Of a stretch of 64,000 nucleotides of DNA, positions 42,906-52,168 are shown piece by piece (the first letter of the stretch is position 1; each line of letters starts with the position of its first letter). A program made the translations under genes and the position numbers. Below the pieces are notes generated by a model. That model was not told where the DNA came from. It saw nothing but the letters and a program-made list of their open reading frames with translations, and did no database searches. Source of the stretch: Phycisphaerales bacterium (GTDB lineage: Bacteria; Planctomycetota; Phycisphaerae; Phycisphaerales; UBA1924); NCBI GenBank assembly GCA_020846975.1, contig JADLCX010000058.1:124001-188000 (forward strand), written 5' to 3'.

Positions 42906-44440
42906 GATCGACGGCCGGCGCGTACCATCGCGAGGTGATCCTGACACTTCAACGCATCGGATGCGTCGTTGCCGCCATCGCGTCGCTGGTTGGTGGCGGG
43001 GGTGTGGCCGCGCAGACATCGCCGCAGACCGAAACCAAGCCCGCGGCGATGGCGGTGCCGGCGGGGGGGGGCGTGAGCGCGGGCGGTCATGGCTGGGCGT
43101 GCCTGGTGGAAGATCCGGGAAACCGGACGTCTCCGTATCCGCCGGGGTTGATTCCCGCGGCTCGGCCGGGAAGCAAGGATGGGACGATCGTTCTGCACCT
43201 GCCGCCTCGCGGCGCTTCCGGGGGGCTGCCGGACTCGTCCGAAGGTGGCGTGGCGAGACTCGCGCCGGGTTTTCAACAGCCGGTGGAGCGGATGGCCTGG
43301 TGGGGTACTCGGGTGTACTTCGTGCTCAAGGAAGAGCGCCTGATGGCGACCGAGCAGCGAGACTGGCAACGCCGTGTTCTCTCGGTCACCGCGTCGCCTT
43401 CGGGCCCGGGAGCGATGAGCGTCGGTGGGAGCGGGACGCGGGGGATCTCCGCGTGGGACTACCCGCCCAACCGACCGGAGTTGGTGGGCGTCTTGCCGGG
43501 CAAGGTGGAACTGACAGGCTTCGGCGCCAGCAGGCTGGGGCCGGTGGCGCTCACCCGTGCGGGCAGGGCGAAGCGGGTGGCGGTTTCCGAGTCGGGTGCG
43601 GGTCGGGGTTCTGCGTACGAACTGTCGGTGTGCGTGGGCGCGAACTGGCGATCGGTTGAACTGCCGTGGGCCCGCGAAACGGGTTCGGCCGTCCCGGGAT
43701 CCACGGCTCGGTACTGGGTGCTCTCGGCACGAGACGGGGTCGCCCTGGCGGTCCTCAACAACCAGTCCGACGACACACTCACGGTGTGGAGCGCGGAGTT
43801 GCCGTCGGTGGCGGATGAGCCCGTCCCGCCCGACGGAACGGCTGAGCCGGCGGTGCCTCCCGCGGGCAGCCCCACTCCGCCGTGGTCGCCGTCCTGGAAA
43901 TCCGCGGCGTACTCCCTACGGATCGGCGAGCGTGGAGCGACGGGTGAGGATCGGCGCGAGGTGTTCCCGGGGCCCGACCATGTCGTCTTGCTCGATGAAG
44001 CGATCTTCGCCGCGACGTGGGAGGCACAAGGCGGGGCCGCGGAAGGTGGGACGGTCAGACTGGCCGCGCTCCGGCCCGACCGGGCCGACGAGTACAAATC
44101 GGAGAATGGGATTCCCAGGTCGTACGGGTTCGTGCCGATGGATGGCGATGCGGCCAGCGGGGGGGCGAGGCTGATCTTCATCTGGACACCCGCCGCGGGG
44201 GGGACGGTGACGGAATCGGGGATCTCCGCGAGCAGCGCGATGCGCATCCGCGAGGTCTCGGCGGCCACCGGGCGGGTGCTCTTTGAGGGTCCGTTCATGC
44301 CGCGCTCGTGGATGTCCATGAGCCAGTACCGGGTGCTGGCGCTGAGTTTGGTGGCGATCATGGCCGCCGTCCTGCTGTTTGTGTTGAGGCGCGGGCCTGG
44401 GCAACGAGGCGAAGCCGGACCTCGAACCAAGCCGGACTGA
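42902..44440 (+). CDS. Single-span membrane protein with large extracytoplasmic part
   Basis: About 512 residues, family not recognised. A signal-like N-terminus (IGCVVAAIASLVGGGGVAAQ) is followed by a large domain of repeated short beta-strand blocks (for example MAWWGTRVYFVLKEERLM, SVTASPSGPGAMSVGG, DHVVLLDEAIFAATWE). This may be a propeller. A single C-terminal membrane helix (YRVLALSLVAIMAAVLLFVL) follows near residue 480, then a short basic tail. The GTG at 42902 overlaps the previous stop; a GTG at 42935 would also work. It belongs to the same gene string as the LolA-like lipoprotein. Confidence 0.65.
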   Translation: MRSTAGAYHREVILTLQRIGCVVAAIASLVGGGGVAAQTSPQTETKPAAMAVPAGGGVSAGGHGWACLVEDPGNRTSPYPPGLIPAARPGSKDGTIVLHLPPRGASGGLPDSSEGGVARLAPGFQQPVERMAWWGTRVYFVLKEERLMATEQRDWQRRVLSVTASPSGPGAMSVGGSGTRGISAWDYPPNRPELVGVLPGKVELTGFGASRLGPVALTRAGRAKRVAVSESGAGRGSAYELSVCVGANWRSVELPWARETGSAVPGSTARYWVLSARDGVALAVLNNQSDDTLTVWSAELPSVADEPVPPDGTAEPAVPPAGSPTPPWSPSWKSAAYSLRIGERGATGEDRREVFPGPDHVVLLDEAIFAATWEAQGGAAEGGTVRLAALRPDRADEYKSENGIPRSYGFVPMDGDAASGGARLIFIWTPAAGGTVTESGISASSAMRIREVSAATGRVLFEGPFMPRSWMSMSQYRVLALSLVAIMAAVLLFVLRRGPGQRGEAGPRTKPD

Positions 44441-44637
44441 CCAGCAAGACAGTCGCGTGCGGCCGCTCGGTCAAATCCGCGCGACTCAACGCGCAAGATC
44501 ATGCCGAGGCGACCCGGTGTCCGATATCAGCAGGGCCCGACCGCTCACGCCATGTCGCGTGGTCGGTGTGGTTGCCGTGTCGGCGGATCGCGGAGCGATT
44601 CCGACATCGTGGCGAGGACGGATCGAGGATCGAAACC

Positions 44638-47577
44638 GTGGCGGAGACCCACCCCAACAGCCCCGCGCCGTCTCCGGATGGCGCAAAGTCTGCCGAACCC
44701 GCCAAGACGGGCCGGGGGTCGTCGTCTGGATTCCCGCCGGGTGCTCGGACCGGTTCGCTGCTCAGGTCGGGCTGGCCGATTCCCGCGATGATCGTGGCGG
44801 CGGGCGCGCTTAGCGCCGGCTTGTACTCCGCTTGGAATCAACGCCCAAAGGCTGATCCTTCACTGCCCTTGCACGCGGCGGAGCGGTTGGTGGCGATCGG
44901 GAAGTTCGCCGAGGCGATCGATGAGCTCAACGGTCCGGCGCTTGGGTTCAAGGACTCCGGCCTGGCGAGCAGGCGGCAGGAGGCGAGGTTCTACCTGGCG
45001 AGGGCGCGGGCGTTCGCCGGGCAGCAGGCGAAGCTCGGCATCAGCCGGATCGAGAACCACCAGCGGATTGTCGAGGACTACAAGCTTGCGGAGGAGTTGG
45101 GGATCGGGGATGTCGCGGGCGAGCATGGTGGGACAGATGGGCACGGAGCCTCGCCGGCCCCCGGCGGGAAGTCTCCCGACGGGGGAAGCGATCACGCGGC
45201 GCATCCGTCACCCGCGGGTGAGGGGCACGCCGTACAAGGCGAGGATGTGGCGTCGATGCACCCGGATCACGCCCATGATGCCGGGCACGGGAGCGAGACG
45301 GATGAGGGGCTGACGCTGACGGATCGCGCCCTCTGGATCGAGTCGCTCATCGCCCTGGGTTCGATCGATGACGCGCTGACGCGGATCTCTCGATTGCCCG
45401 GCGGTGCGGTCGGTCCCGAGGGAGAGCGTCAGCGCGAGCGCAAACTTCGGCTGACGCGTTTGCTGGTCGAGCACAACCTTCACGCCGCGGACCCGAAACA
45501 GCGCCGCGAAGAACTGACGCTGGACCTGCTGGCCAGGATGTCCACCGATCCCGAACTCTCGCAGGACGATCACGCGTGGGTGCTCTCGCGGCAGGCGGAA
45601 CTGCTGCTCGCGCTCAATCGGGTCGAGGAGGCGATCACCAAACTGCTCCGCGAGCTGCAGCGTCTGCAGGATGTTCCGGCGTCACGGCAGGGTGAGTTGT
45701 ACGTCCTGCTCGGCAAGGCCTATGTCGAGGTGGGGCAGGATGCGGACGCGGTACGGCAGCTCGATGCCGCGGACCGCCTGCTTGCCACGAGCGACAGCGG
45801 CAACCCGCTGCGTGCGGATGCGGCGGTGCTCCTCGGCAGGCTGACGCAGCGGAGCGCTGTGGGCAAGGAGGCCTCGGCGCTCGAGCCCGCTAGGGAGCGG
45901 TACTCGCTCGTGACTTCGGAGTTCCGCGGGTCACGGGCGTTTCTTCCCGCTGTTCTGGGGCTCGCCGAGATCGACGCCTCGTGCCGCGACTTTGATCGGA
46001 GCATCGAGCGGTACGAGGAAGTTTCGCAGGCGATTGTCTCGTGGAAGCCCACCTTGCCGCCGGTGCCTCGCGAGGCCGGCCGCGATGTGGTGACGGCGAG
46101 CCTGATGGCCCGCTGGCGAGAGCTCTTCGAGGAAGCCACGGCCAAGTCCGATGTCGCGGTGCGGACCGAAGCGTTGAACAACGCCCTCCGCTTCGCGCAG
46201 ACGGCCGAGACGCTGTATCCCTCGTCCGGACCGGCCCGGCAGGCCCCGCCCGCCGAACTGCTGCTGGGGCTTGGGCAGACGCACAGGCGGATTGCCGACG
46301 ACATCATGGATGCGGCCCGCGCCGCCAGTTCCGCCGATTTCACGGTGAGGGACCTCGATCCGGCGACCCGCGCGGAAGTCAAGCGGCACTACCTCTCGGC
46401 CGGCGAGGCGTACCGGCGACATGCCGAACGTGTCTCCAGCGAGGATTCGGCGGCGTTCTCGGCCAGTCTGTGGATCGCGGCCGATTCGTTCGACCTTGCG
46501 GGCGATCTCGACGAGGCCGCCCGTGCGTTCGGGAACTTCATCGACGGGGCAGCCGATACCGATCCGAACCGCCCCGCGGCCAAGTTTCGCCTCGCGCAGA
46601 TCTTCGAGGCTCAGGGAGATCACAAGGCGGCCCAGTCGCTGCTCGAAGGGCTGCGATCCGCCAGCGGAGATGAACGCCAGCCGACCTCCGCGGGCGAGTG
46701 GGCGGATCGGGCGATCCTCCCATTGGCCCTCTGCTACCTGGCAGACGCTGATCCGACGAATGACGAGCGCGCCGAGCAACTCATGCTCAGCGTGCTGAGC
46801 GGGCGGTTGATCGGTCCTGACGCTCGCGACTACCGCGATGCGCTCATCGAACTCGGCAACCTCTACTACGCCGGGGGCAGGTACACGGATGCCATTTCGC
46901 GTTTCGAGGAGGTCGTCAAGCGGTATCCGATAGAGGGCTCGGAGAAGGGGGCGGGCAACGAGATGGCGGCATCCGGGTCGGAGAGCCCCGCCGACACGAC
47001 TTCCCCGCGCCCGCGTCTGCCCGCGGGCAAACTCGCCACAATCCGCTTCAAGCTCGCCGACAGCCATCGTCTGGAGGCGGGCAAGATCGCCAGGACTCTC
47101 GAGGGCGCGCTGCCGCAGGTCGTTGAGAACCAGCTCAAGGCCGAGAGGATCGAGCACCTGACGACGGCGATGGCGGAGTACGCCGCGGTCAAGACGTTGC
47201 TCGAAAGCGTCGAGCCTGTGCGCATGACAGAGCTCGAGAAGACGTTCCTGCGGAACGCGTACTTCTCGATCGGAGACTGCGCGTTTGACCTGGGCGACTA
47301 CGGCCGGGCGGTTGCCGCCTACGACGCCGCCGCGCTGCGGTACGTCGATGATCCGTCGAGCCTTGTCGCGATGGTGCAGATCGTGAACGCGTACGTCGCG
47401 CAGGGCCAGCCGGCGCAGGCGCGTGCGGCCAACGAGCGGGCCAGGAGACAACTCGCCCGGTTCCCGGACGAGGTGTGGAACCGCGCCGACCTGCCGATGG
47501 AGCGAAAGCACTGGGAGCGATGGCTGGAGTCGCGGCAGATGCTCGAAACAACCGCGGCGGCGGGGGATGGGAACTGA
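44638..47577 (+). CDS. Large TPR-repeat membrane protein with His/Asp-rich insertion
   Basis: A 979-residue protein. A single membrane helix (about residues 46-66, IPAMIVAAGALSAGLYSAW) is followed by an extracytoplasmic or cytoplasmic TPR array to the end. Clear repeats include QGELYVLLGKAYVEVGQDAD, LIELGNLYYAGGRYTDAISR and AYFSIGDCAFDLGDYGRAVA. A loop at about 160-224 is packed with His, Gly and Asp (HPDHAHDAGHGSE and similar) and could bind metal. The GTG at 44638 was chosen, as earlier in-frame starts lie in the previous gene. It precedes the flagellar block by 28 bases. Whether it belongs to the motility system is open. Confidence 0.75.
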   Translation: MAETHPNSPAPSPDGAKSAEPAKTGRGSSSGFPPGARTGSLLRSGWPIPAMIVAAGALSAGLYSAWNQRPKADPSLPLHAAERLVAIGKFAEAIDELNGPALGFKDSGLASRRQEARFYLARARAFAGQQAKLGISRIENHQRIVEDYKLAEELGIGDVAGEHGGTDGHGASPAPGGKSPDGGSDHAAHPSPAGEGHAVQGEDVASMHPDHAHDAGHGSETDEGLTLTDRALWIESLIALGSIDDALTRISRLPGGAVGPEGERQRERKLRLTRLLVEHNLHAADPKQRREELTLDLLARMSTDPELSQDDHAWVLSRQAELLLALNRVEEAITKLLRELQRLQDVPASRQGELYVLLGKAYVEVGQDADAVRQLDAADRLLATSDSGNPLRADAAVLLGRLTQRSAVGKEASALEPARERYSLVTSEFRGSRAFLPAVLGLAEIDASCRDFDRSIERYEEVSQAIVSWKPTLPPVPREAGRDVVTASLMARWRELFEEATAKSDVAVRTEALNNALRFAQTAETLYPSSGPARQAPPAELLLGLGQTHRRIADDIMDAARAASSADFTVRDLDPATRAEVKRHYLSAGEAYRRHAERVSSEDSAAFSASLWIAADSFDLAGDLDEAARAFGNFIDGAADTDPNRPAAKFRLAQIFEAQGDHKAAQSLLEGLRSASGDERQPTSAGEWADRAILPLALCYLADADPTNDERAEQLMLSVLSGRLIGPDARDYRDALIELGNLYYAGGRYTDAISRFEEVVKRYPIEGSEKGAGNEMAASGSESPADTTSPRPRLPAGKLATIRFKLADSHRLEAGKIARTLEGALPQVVENQLKAERIEHLTTAMAEYAAVKTLLESVEPVRMTELEKTFLRNAYFSIGDCAFDLGDYGRAVAAYDAAALRYVDDPSSLVAMVQIVNAYVAQGQPAQARAANERARRQLARFPDEVWNRADLPMERKHWERWLESRQMLETTAAAGDGN

Positions 47578-47605
47578 CGGACGGTGGCTCTCTGGATCGA
47601 ACGCC

Positions 47606-48136
47606 ATGAGCATGAAGACGCTGCAAAGTTCGAGCGGGGCGGGAAACGGCCGATTGACGCGGGCGGTCCTCGATGGACCGTGCGCCGTGTGGCATCCGAT
47701 CGTCGCGGGCCTGCTTGAGCGGCAGAGCCGGTTGTGCGAGCGGTTGGAGAGTCTGAGCCGCGAGCAGGCCGGGCACGTGAGGGAAGGCCGTGGCGATGCG
47801 CTCGTGGGCGTGCTGGCCGACCGGCAGCACATCATCGATGAGGTGCTCGAAGTCGGCGCCGCGCTCGATCCGTTCCGCGCGTCGAGGGCGCAGCTGCTCC
47901 GAAGGCTGGGGCCGGCCGAGAGAGCGGCGGTCGAGATGAAGGTCGAGCAGATCGCATCGAGCATCGAGCGGGTTCGCGTCCAGGATGAGGCCGACCGCGC
48001 CGAGCTCGAATCCCGGCGCAGGGGCGTCGCCGACGAACTGGCGGGTCTGGTGCGCGGGCGCGGAGCCGTCGCTGCCTACCGGGGCCATTCGAGGGTCGGG
48101 GCGGAGCGGGCACTGGACTCGGAGACACGCGGGTAG
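47606..48136 (+). CDS. FlgN-like flagellar export chaperone
   Basis: A 176-residue helical protein with no catalytic motif. The helical stretch LLERQSRLCERLESLSREQA, the GDALVGVLADRQHIIDEVL motif and a C-terminal coiled coil match the FlgN/FliT chaperone style that holds hook-associated proteins before export. The position at the head of the flagellar block supports this. The ATG at 47606 was used. Sequence similarity is weak, so the name is a guess from length, composition and location. Confidence 0.6.
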   Translation: MSMKTLQSSSGAGNGRLTRAVLDGPCAVWHPIVAGLLERQSRLCERLESLSREQAGHVREGRGDALVGVLADRQHIIDEVLEVGAALDPFRASRAQLLRRLGPAERAAVEMKVEQIASSIERVRVQDEADRAELESRRRGVADELAGLVRGRGAVAAYRGHSRVGAERALDSETRG

Positions 48137-48153
48137 ACGTGCTGTGTGCGGGA

Positions 48154-49218
48154 ATGCCGATGGTTGACCACCAAGTCCAGATCTCCGACCGAGCGGCTTC
48201 GCCCGAGACACCCGGGCGAGCGGGGATGCTGTCCGCCCCCGATCTGGCCGAGGTGCTCGGGGCGTTCAACGCGGTCACGGCCAAGGTGCAGGCTTCGCAC
48301 GAGGCGCTCCGGCGCGAAGTGGAGCGGCTGCAGGGCGAGTTGTGCAGGGCCAACGAGCAGATCGAGCGGTCACGTCGGCTGGCCGCGCTCGGAGAAATGG
48401 CCGCGGGCATCGCGCATGAGGTACGCAATCCGCTGGGTTCGATCCGGCTGTATGCCCGGATGCTCGAGGACGATCTCGCGGGGCTGTCCGACCAGCGTGC
48501 GCTGGCGGTCAAGATCGGCTCGGCGGTTCGCACGGTCGATGCGGTCGTGCGGGATGTGCTCGAGTTCGCGCGCGAAGAGCGTGTCCGGCCCGAGTTGGTG
48601 GAAGTGTCGGAGATGATCGATCGTGCGGTCGGCGAGGCTCTCGCGGCCGATCGAGGGGAACGGTCGGATGGCGCCCCGGAGATCGAGCTCCGCGTTTTGG
48701 GGTCGCCTTCGGACTCCGGGCAAGGGGTGTGGTGCGATCCGACGCTCGCGCATCGTGCGATCGGGAACGTAGCCGGCAACGCGATCCAGGCGATGAGGGA
48801 GCGCCGCACCGAGGCCGGATGCGCTCCGCTCGTGCTGACCATCCGGCGATCCCACCAGCGGGTCGATTCGGTCGGTATGGACATCATCGCCGTCGGCGAC
48901 ACCGGCCCCGGCATCCGCCCGGACGTGATGGAACGGATGTTCAACCCGTTCTTCACGACCCGCGCGACGGGAACGGGGCTCGGGCTTTCGATCGTTCACC
49001 GCATCATGGAGGCCCACGGCGGGAGCGTGCTGGTGAGAAACCGGCGCGGCGATGGGGATGTGGGCACCGGGTTGGGCGCGGTGGTGGAACTCCGGTTTCC
49101 GCAGGTCTCCGGCGAGGACGGAGCGGGGCGGTCGGAGCGATGGGTTGACAGCGTCATGGACGGGTGTGTCGCCATGGGTGCGGCGCGAGGCAACAGCGAG
49201 ATGGAGAACGCCGAATGA
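48154..49218 (+). CDS. Cytoplasmic histidine kinase of the flagellar switch
   Basis: Two-component sensor kinase, 354 residues. There is no membrane segment. A coiled coil (AKVQASHEALRREVERLQGE) precedes the phosphoacceptor domain with H88 in AGIAHEVRNPLGSI. The HATPase domain follows with the N box (RAIGNVAGNAIQAM), DTGPGI, FNPFFTTRATGTGLGLSIV. The start is ATG at 48154; a GTG at 48139 is possible. It overlaps the sigma-54 regulator gene by ATGA. A soluble kinase paired with a sigma-54 activator at the head of hook genes recalls FlgS/FlgR. The signal it senses, perhaps export-apparatus assembly, is inferred from that comparison. Confidence 0.88.
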   Translation: MPMVDHQVQISDRAASPETPGRAGMLSAPDLAEVLGAFNAVTAKVQASHEALRREVERLQGELCRANEQIERSRRLAALGEMAAGIAHEVRNPLGSIRLYARMLEDDLAGLSDQRALAVKIGSAVRTVDAVVRDVLEFAREERVRPELVEVSEMIDRAVGEALAADRGERSDGAPEIELRVLGSPSDSGQGVWCDPTLAHRAIGNVAGNAIQAMRERRTEAGCAPLVLTIRRSHQRVDSVGMDIIAVGDTGPGIRPDVMERMFNPFFTTRATGTGLGLSIVHRIMEAHGGSVLVRNRRGDGDVGTGLGAVVELRFPQVSGEDGAGRSERWVDSVMDGCVAMGAARGNSEMENAE

Positions 49219-50729
49219 GCACGGTCCTTGTGGTGGATGACAAAGAGATGTTGCGGGACAGCGTGAGCCAGACGCTCGCGAGGGCGGGCTTCGATGTGGC
49301 CACGGCCGCCGATGCGAACTCCGCGCTCGAACAGATCGCCAGGCGGCGCCCGGACGCGGTCGTGACGGACCTGAAGATGCCGGGACCCGGCGGCGGCGGG
49401 CTCGACCTGCTCGAACAGGCCCGCACGATCGACGATGCGATTCCCTTCGTCGTGATGACCGCGTTCGGAACGGTCGAAACCGCCGTTCGAGCGATGAAGC
49501 TCGGCGCGTTCGACTACGTGACCAAGCCGTTCGAGGGCGATGAACTGGTGATCTCCGTCAAGCGAGCGGTCGAGCACGCGAGGCTGGTCCGCGAGAACGC
49601 CGTTCTGCGCAGCACGGTGGAGACGGATCGAACGGGGAGTTCGGGCGGGGCCGAGCCTTCTTCGGTGGGTCTGGGACGTGTCATCGGCGAGTCGTCCGCG
49701 ATGCGCCGGGTCAAGCAGCAGATTCTCGCCGTTGCCGAGAGCCAGGGCACGGTCCTGATCTGCGGCGAGAGCGGGACCGGCAAGGAGGTCGTTGCCCGGG
49801 CCGTGCACGAACTGAGCGCTCGCGGCGGGCCGAACGGCGGGGCGTTCCTCGCGTTCAACTGCGCCGCGCTGAGCGAGAACCTGCTCGAGAGTGAGCTGTT
49901 CGGTCATGAGCGGGGCGCGTTCACCGGCGCGGAGCGCCTTCGCAAAGGGCGATTCGAGCTGGCCGACCGCGGCAGCCTGCTTCTCGACGAGATCAGCGAG
50001 GTCTCGCCCCGAATCCAGGCCAAACTGCTCCGGGTCCTGCAGGAACGGTGCTTCGAGCGTGTCGGTTCGAGTCTCTCGATCGGCATCGATGTCCGGGTCA
50101 TCGCCACGAGCAACCGCGACCTGCCGAAGTCCGTGGCCCGCGGCGACTTCCGCCAGGACCTGTTCTTCCGACTGAACGTGCTCCCGATCCACCTGCCGCC
50201 GCTCAGGGACCGGCTGGAGGATGTCCCCGCGCTGGTCCGGCACTTCGCGGGCATGGTCGCCAGGCGCGAAGGAAAGGCCCCTCGCGAGTTCAGCGACGAC
50301 TGTCTGACGGCGATGCAGTGCTACAACTGGCCCGGAAACGTGCGCGAACTCCAGAACGTGGTCGAGCGAGCCGCCGTTCTCAGCCGCGGCGAGCAGGTCG
50401 AGAGGGCGTTGATCGAGCCGTGGCTGTGCGCAGCCGAGACAGGCGAGCCGGCCTCCCACATACTCGCGGCCTCCGCCAACGGGCACCACGACGGGATCCT
50501 GGTGGAGCGCAAGCCCCATCTCAACGGCGTAGCCGGTGAGAACGGTTCGATGATTCCCGTGGAAGGTCGAGCCCTGGAAGAGATCGAACGTGATGCCATC
50601 GTCCGCACGCTGACCCGATTCCACGGGCACCGTCAGCAGACCGCGCGGGCGCTGGGCATCGGCGTGCGCACGCTGGGGCTGAAACTCAAGAAATGGAAGG
50701 AAATGAAGCTGGTCGAACCGACGCTCTGA
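49215..50729 (+). CDS. Sigma-54-dependent response regulator, FlgR/NtrC type
   Basis: 504-residue activator. The receiver domain has the acidic pair VVDDKE and the phosphorylated D52 in TDLKMPG. The AAA+ domain has Walker A GESGTGKE, the sigma-54-contact loop GAFTGA (intact), and Walker B LLLDEISE. A Fis-type helix-turn-helix (GHRQQTARALGIGVRTLGLKL) ends the protein. It starts at 49215, overlapping the kinase stop. It sits immediately before a -24/-12 promoter that precedes flgB, so it is expected to switch on the operon downstream. Confidence 0.94.
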   Translation: MSTVLVVDDKEMLRDSVSQTLARAGFDVATAADANSALEQIARRRPDAVVTDLKMPGPGGGGLDLLEQARTIDDAIPFVVMTAFGTVETAVRAMKLGAFDYVTKPFEGDELVISVKRAVEHARLVRENAVLRSTVETDRTGSSGGAEPSSVGLGRVIGESSAMRRVKQQILAVAESQGTVLICGESGTGKEVVARAVHELSARGGPNGGAFLAFNCAALSENLLESELFGHERGAFTGAERLRKGRFELADRGSLLLDEISEVSPRIQAKLLRVLQERCFERVGSSLSIGIDVRVIATSNRDLPKSVARGDFRQDLFFRLNVLPIHLPPLRDRLEDVPALVRHFAGMVARREGKAPREFSDDCLTAMQCYNWPGNVRELQNVVERAAVLSRGEQVERALIEPWLCAAETGEPASHILAASANGHHDGILVERKPHLNGVAGENGSMIPVEGRALEEIERDAIVRTLTRFHGHRQQTARALGIGVRTLGLKLKKWKEMKLVEPTL

Positions 50730-50748
50730 GTCGGACTGGCGACACGGT

Positions 50749-50764
50749 GGCAAGGCGATTGCTG
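50749..50764 (+). promoter_or_regulatory. Sigma-54 (-24/-12) promoter of the flgB operon
   Basis: TGGCAA, five bases, TTGCT. The -24 GG and -12 GC are exactly ten bases apart, as the consensus TGGCAC-N5-TTGCA/T requires, with one mismatch in the -24 element and none in TTGC. It ends 12 bases before the flgB ATG and follows the gene for a GAFTGA activator by about 20 bases. Confidence 0.85.
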
Positions 50765-50775
50765 TTGGACCAAGC

Positions 50776-51216
50776 ATGCTCATCGGCGACCTGAGCAACT
50801 CCGGGGCGATTCCAGCGCTCGAAGCGACGCTGAAGTTCGCCGCCGCGCGGCAGAAACTCATTGCCCACAACATCGCCAACGCCGATACCCCCGATTTTCG
50901 CGTGCAGGATGTCGATCCTGCGCACTTTCAGCAGGCCCTGCGCTCGGCGGTCGAGGAGCGCAGGATGCGCACGGGGGGGCAGCGGGGAGCGATGCACATC
51001 AAGCCCACCCGCCAGTTGCGGCCGGACGGCCGGGGCGGCCTGGAGCTGGCTCCCCGCTCTTCCAGCGGGAACATCCTCTTCCACGACCGCAACGATCGTG
51101 ACCTTGAACGGCTGATGCAGTCCAATGCGGAAAACGTCGCCGCGTACCGACTCTCCGCCGAACTTCTCCGCAACCGCTTCGAGCTGCTTCGTTCGGCGAT
51201 CGCCGAGCGTGCATGA
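50776..51216 (+). CDS. flgB: Flagellar basal-body rod protein FlgB
   Basis: Proximal rod subunit. The N-terminus contains the conserved motif AARQKLIAHNIANADTPDFR. The middle is short, and the C-terminal helix is NAENVAAYRLSAELLRNRFE. The 146 residues are typical. The first gene after the sigma-54 promoter; its stop overlaps flgC by ATGA. Confidence 0.95.
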   Translation: MLIGDLSNSGAIPALEATLKFAAARQKLIAHNIANADTPDFRVQDVDPAHFQQALRSAVEERRMRTGGQRGAMHIKPTRQLRPDGRGGLELAPRSSSGNILFHDRNDRDLERLMQSNAENVAAYRLSAELLRNRFELLRSAIAERA

Positions 51217-51641
51217 ACCTGAACCCGATGTACGGCACACTCGACATTTCAACCAGCGGCCTGATCGCCCAGCGAACCCGCTTGCAGTCGATCTCGGCGA
51301 ATATTGCCAACCAGGACACGTACGCGGATGCGTCCGGCAGGAACGTCCCCTTCGCTCGACGGGTTGTTTACTTCGCTCCGGGCGATCCCAACTCCCGAAA
51401 CGCCGAGACGCGCCGGCTTGGCGTGCATGTGGCGTCGATCGGTCAGGATCGCTCCCACACGTTCAAGTGGGACCCCGACAACCCCCTGGCGGACCAGAAC
51501 GGTTACATCAAGTATCCGGACATCAATCCGACGTTCGAGATGATCAACTACATGGAGGCCTCCCGCGCGTACGAAGCCAACCTTGTCGCCGCGGAGGCCA
51601 GCAAGACGATGATGGCACAGGCCTTGCGGCTGCTCGCCTAG
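51213..51641 (+). CDS. flgC: Flagellar basal-body rod protein FlgC
   Basis: Proximal rod subunit, partner of FlgB. The N-terminal helix LDISTSGLIAQRTRLQSISA and NIANQDTYADASG, and the C-terminal block INYMEASRAYEANLVAAEAS followed by KTMMAQALRLLA, are the usual rod-protein ends. At 142 residues it is full length. It is coupled by a four-base overlap to flgB. Confidence 0.96.
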   Translation: MNLNPMYGTLDISTSGLIAQRTRLQSISANIANQDTYADASGRNVPFARRVVYFAPGDPNSRNAETRRLGVHVASIGQDRSHTFKWDPDNPLADQNGYIKYPDINPTFEMINYMEASRAYEANLVAAEASKTMMAQALRLLA

Positions 51642-51678
51642 TCTTTGCGAGACGATCGCACCGAAAGGCGTTAGAGAC

Positions 51679-52008
51679 ATGTCTGATCCGCTGGGACTTA
51701 TCCGATCGAGTGGCAGCCACGGCCTGGGTGGCGCGTTTCAGGCGCGAACTGGCGCGACCCCGGAGGGGCCATCGTCGGGACCCGCCCAGCCATCTTTCAA
51801 GAACGTGCTGCTTGAGAACATCCAGCAGGTCAATGAACTCCAGCGGGAAGCCACGACCGCGATAGAGGACCTGCAGACCGGCCGTCGCGCCGACGTTGAG
51901 GGCGTGATCACGGCGACCCAGAAGGCCGATGCGGCGTTCCACATGCTGGTCGCGCTGCGCAACAAGCTCTCGACTGCGTTCGAAGAGGTCAAGCAGATGC
52001 GGACCTGA
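51679..52008 (+). CDS. fliE: Flagellar hook-basal body protein FliE
   Basis: Rod adaptor between the MS ring and FlgB. The 109-residue protein has a variable Gly/Ser-rich N-terminus and the conserved FliE core FKNVLLENIQQVNELQREA, then the C-terminal helix ADAAFHMLVALRNKLSTAFE. It follows flgC by 37 bases. The 160 bases after it to fliF hold no clear gene. Confidence 0.93.
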   Translation: MSDPLGLIRSSGSHGLGGAFQARTGATPEGPSSGPAQPSFKNVLLENIQQVNELQREATTAIEDLQTGRRADVEGVITATQKADAAFHMLVALRNKLSTAFEEVKQMRT

Positions 52009-52168
52009 TGGTCGCTGCCATCGGCCGTTCTTGCGCGTTGTCCGCGCAGCACCGACATTCAAGCGCGTCCCTTGCCGAAGCCGAAAAGACTGGCCGCGGG
52101 CGATCGCTCGCGCTTCGTGAGGATCACGAGCGGTCGGTGGGTGATGTCGGCATGGAGGCCGGCGACGG

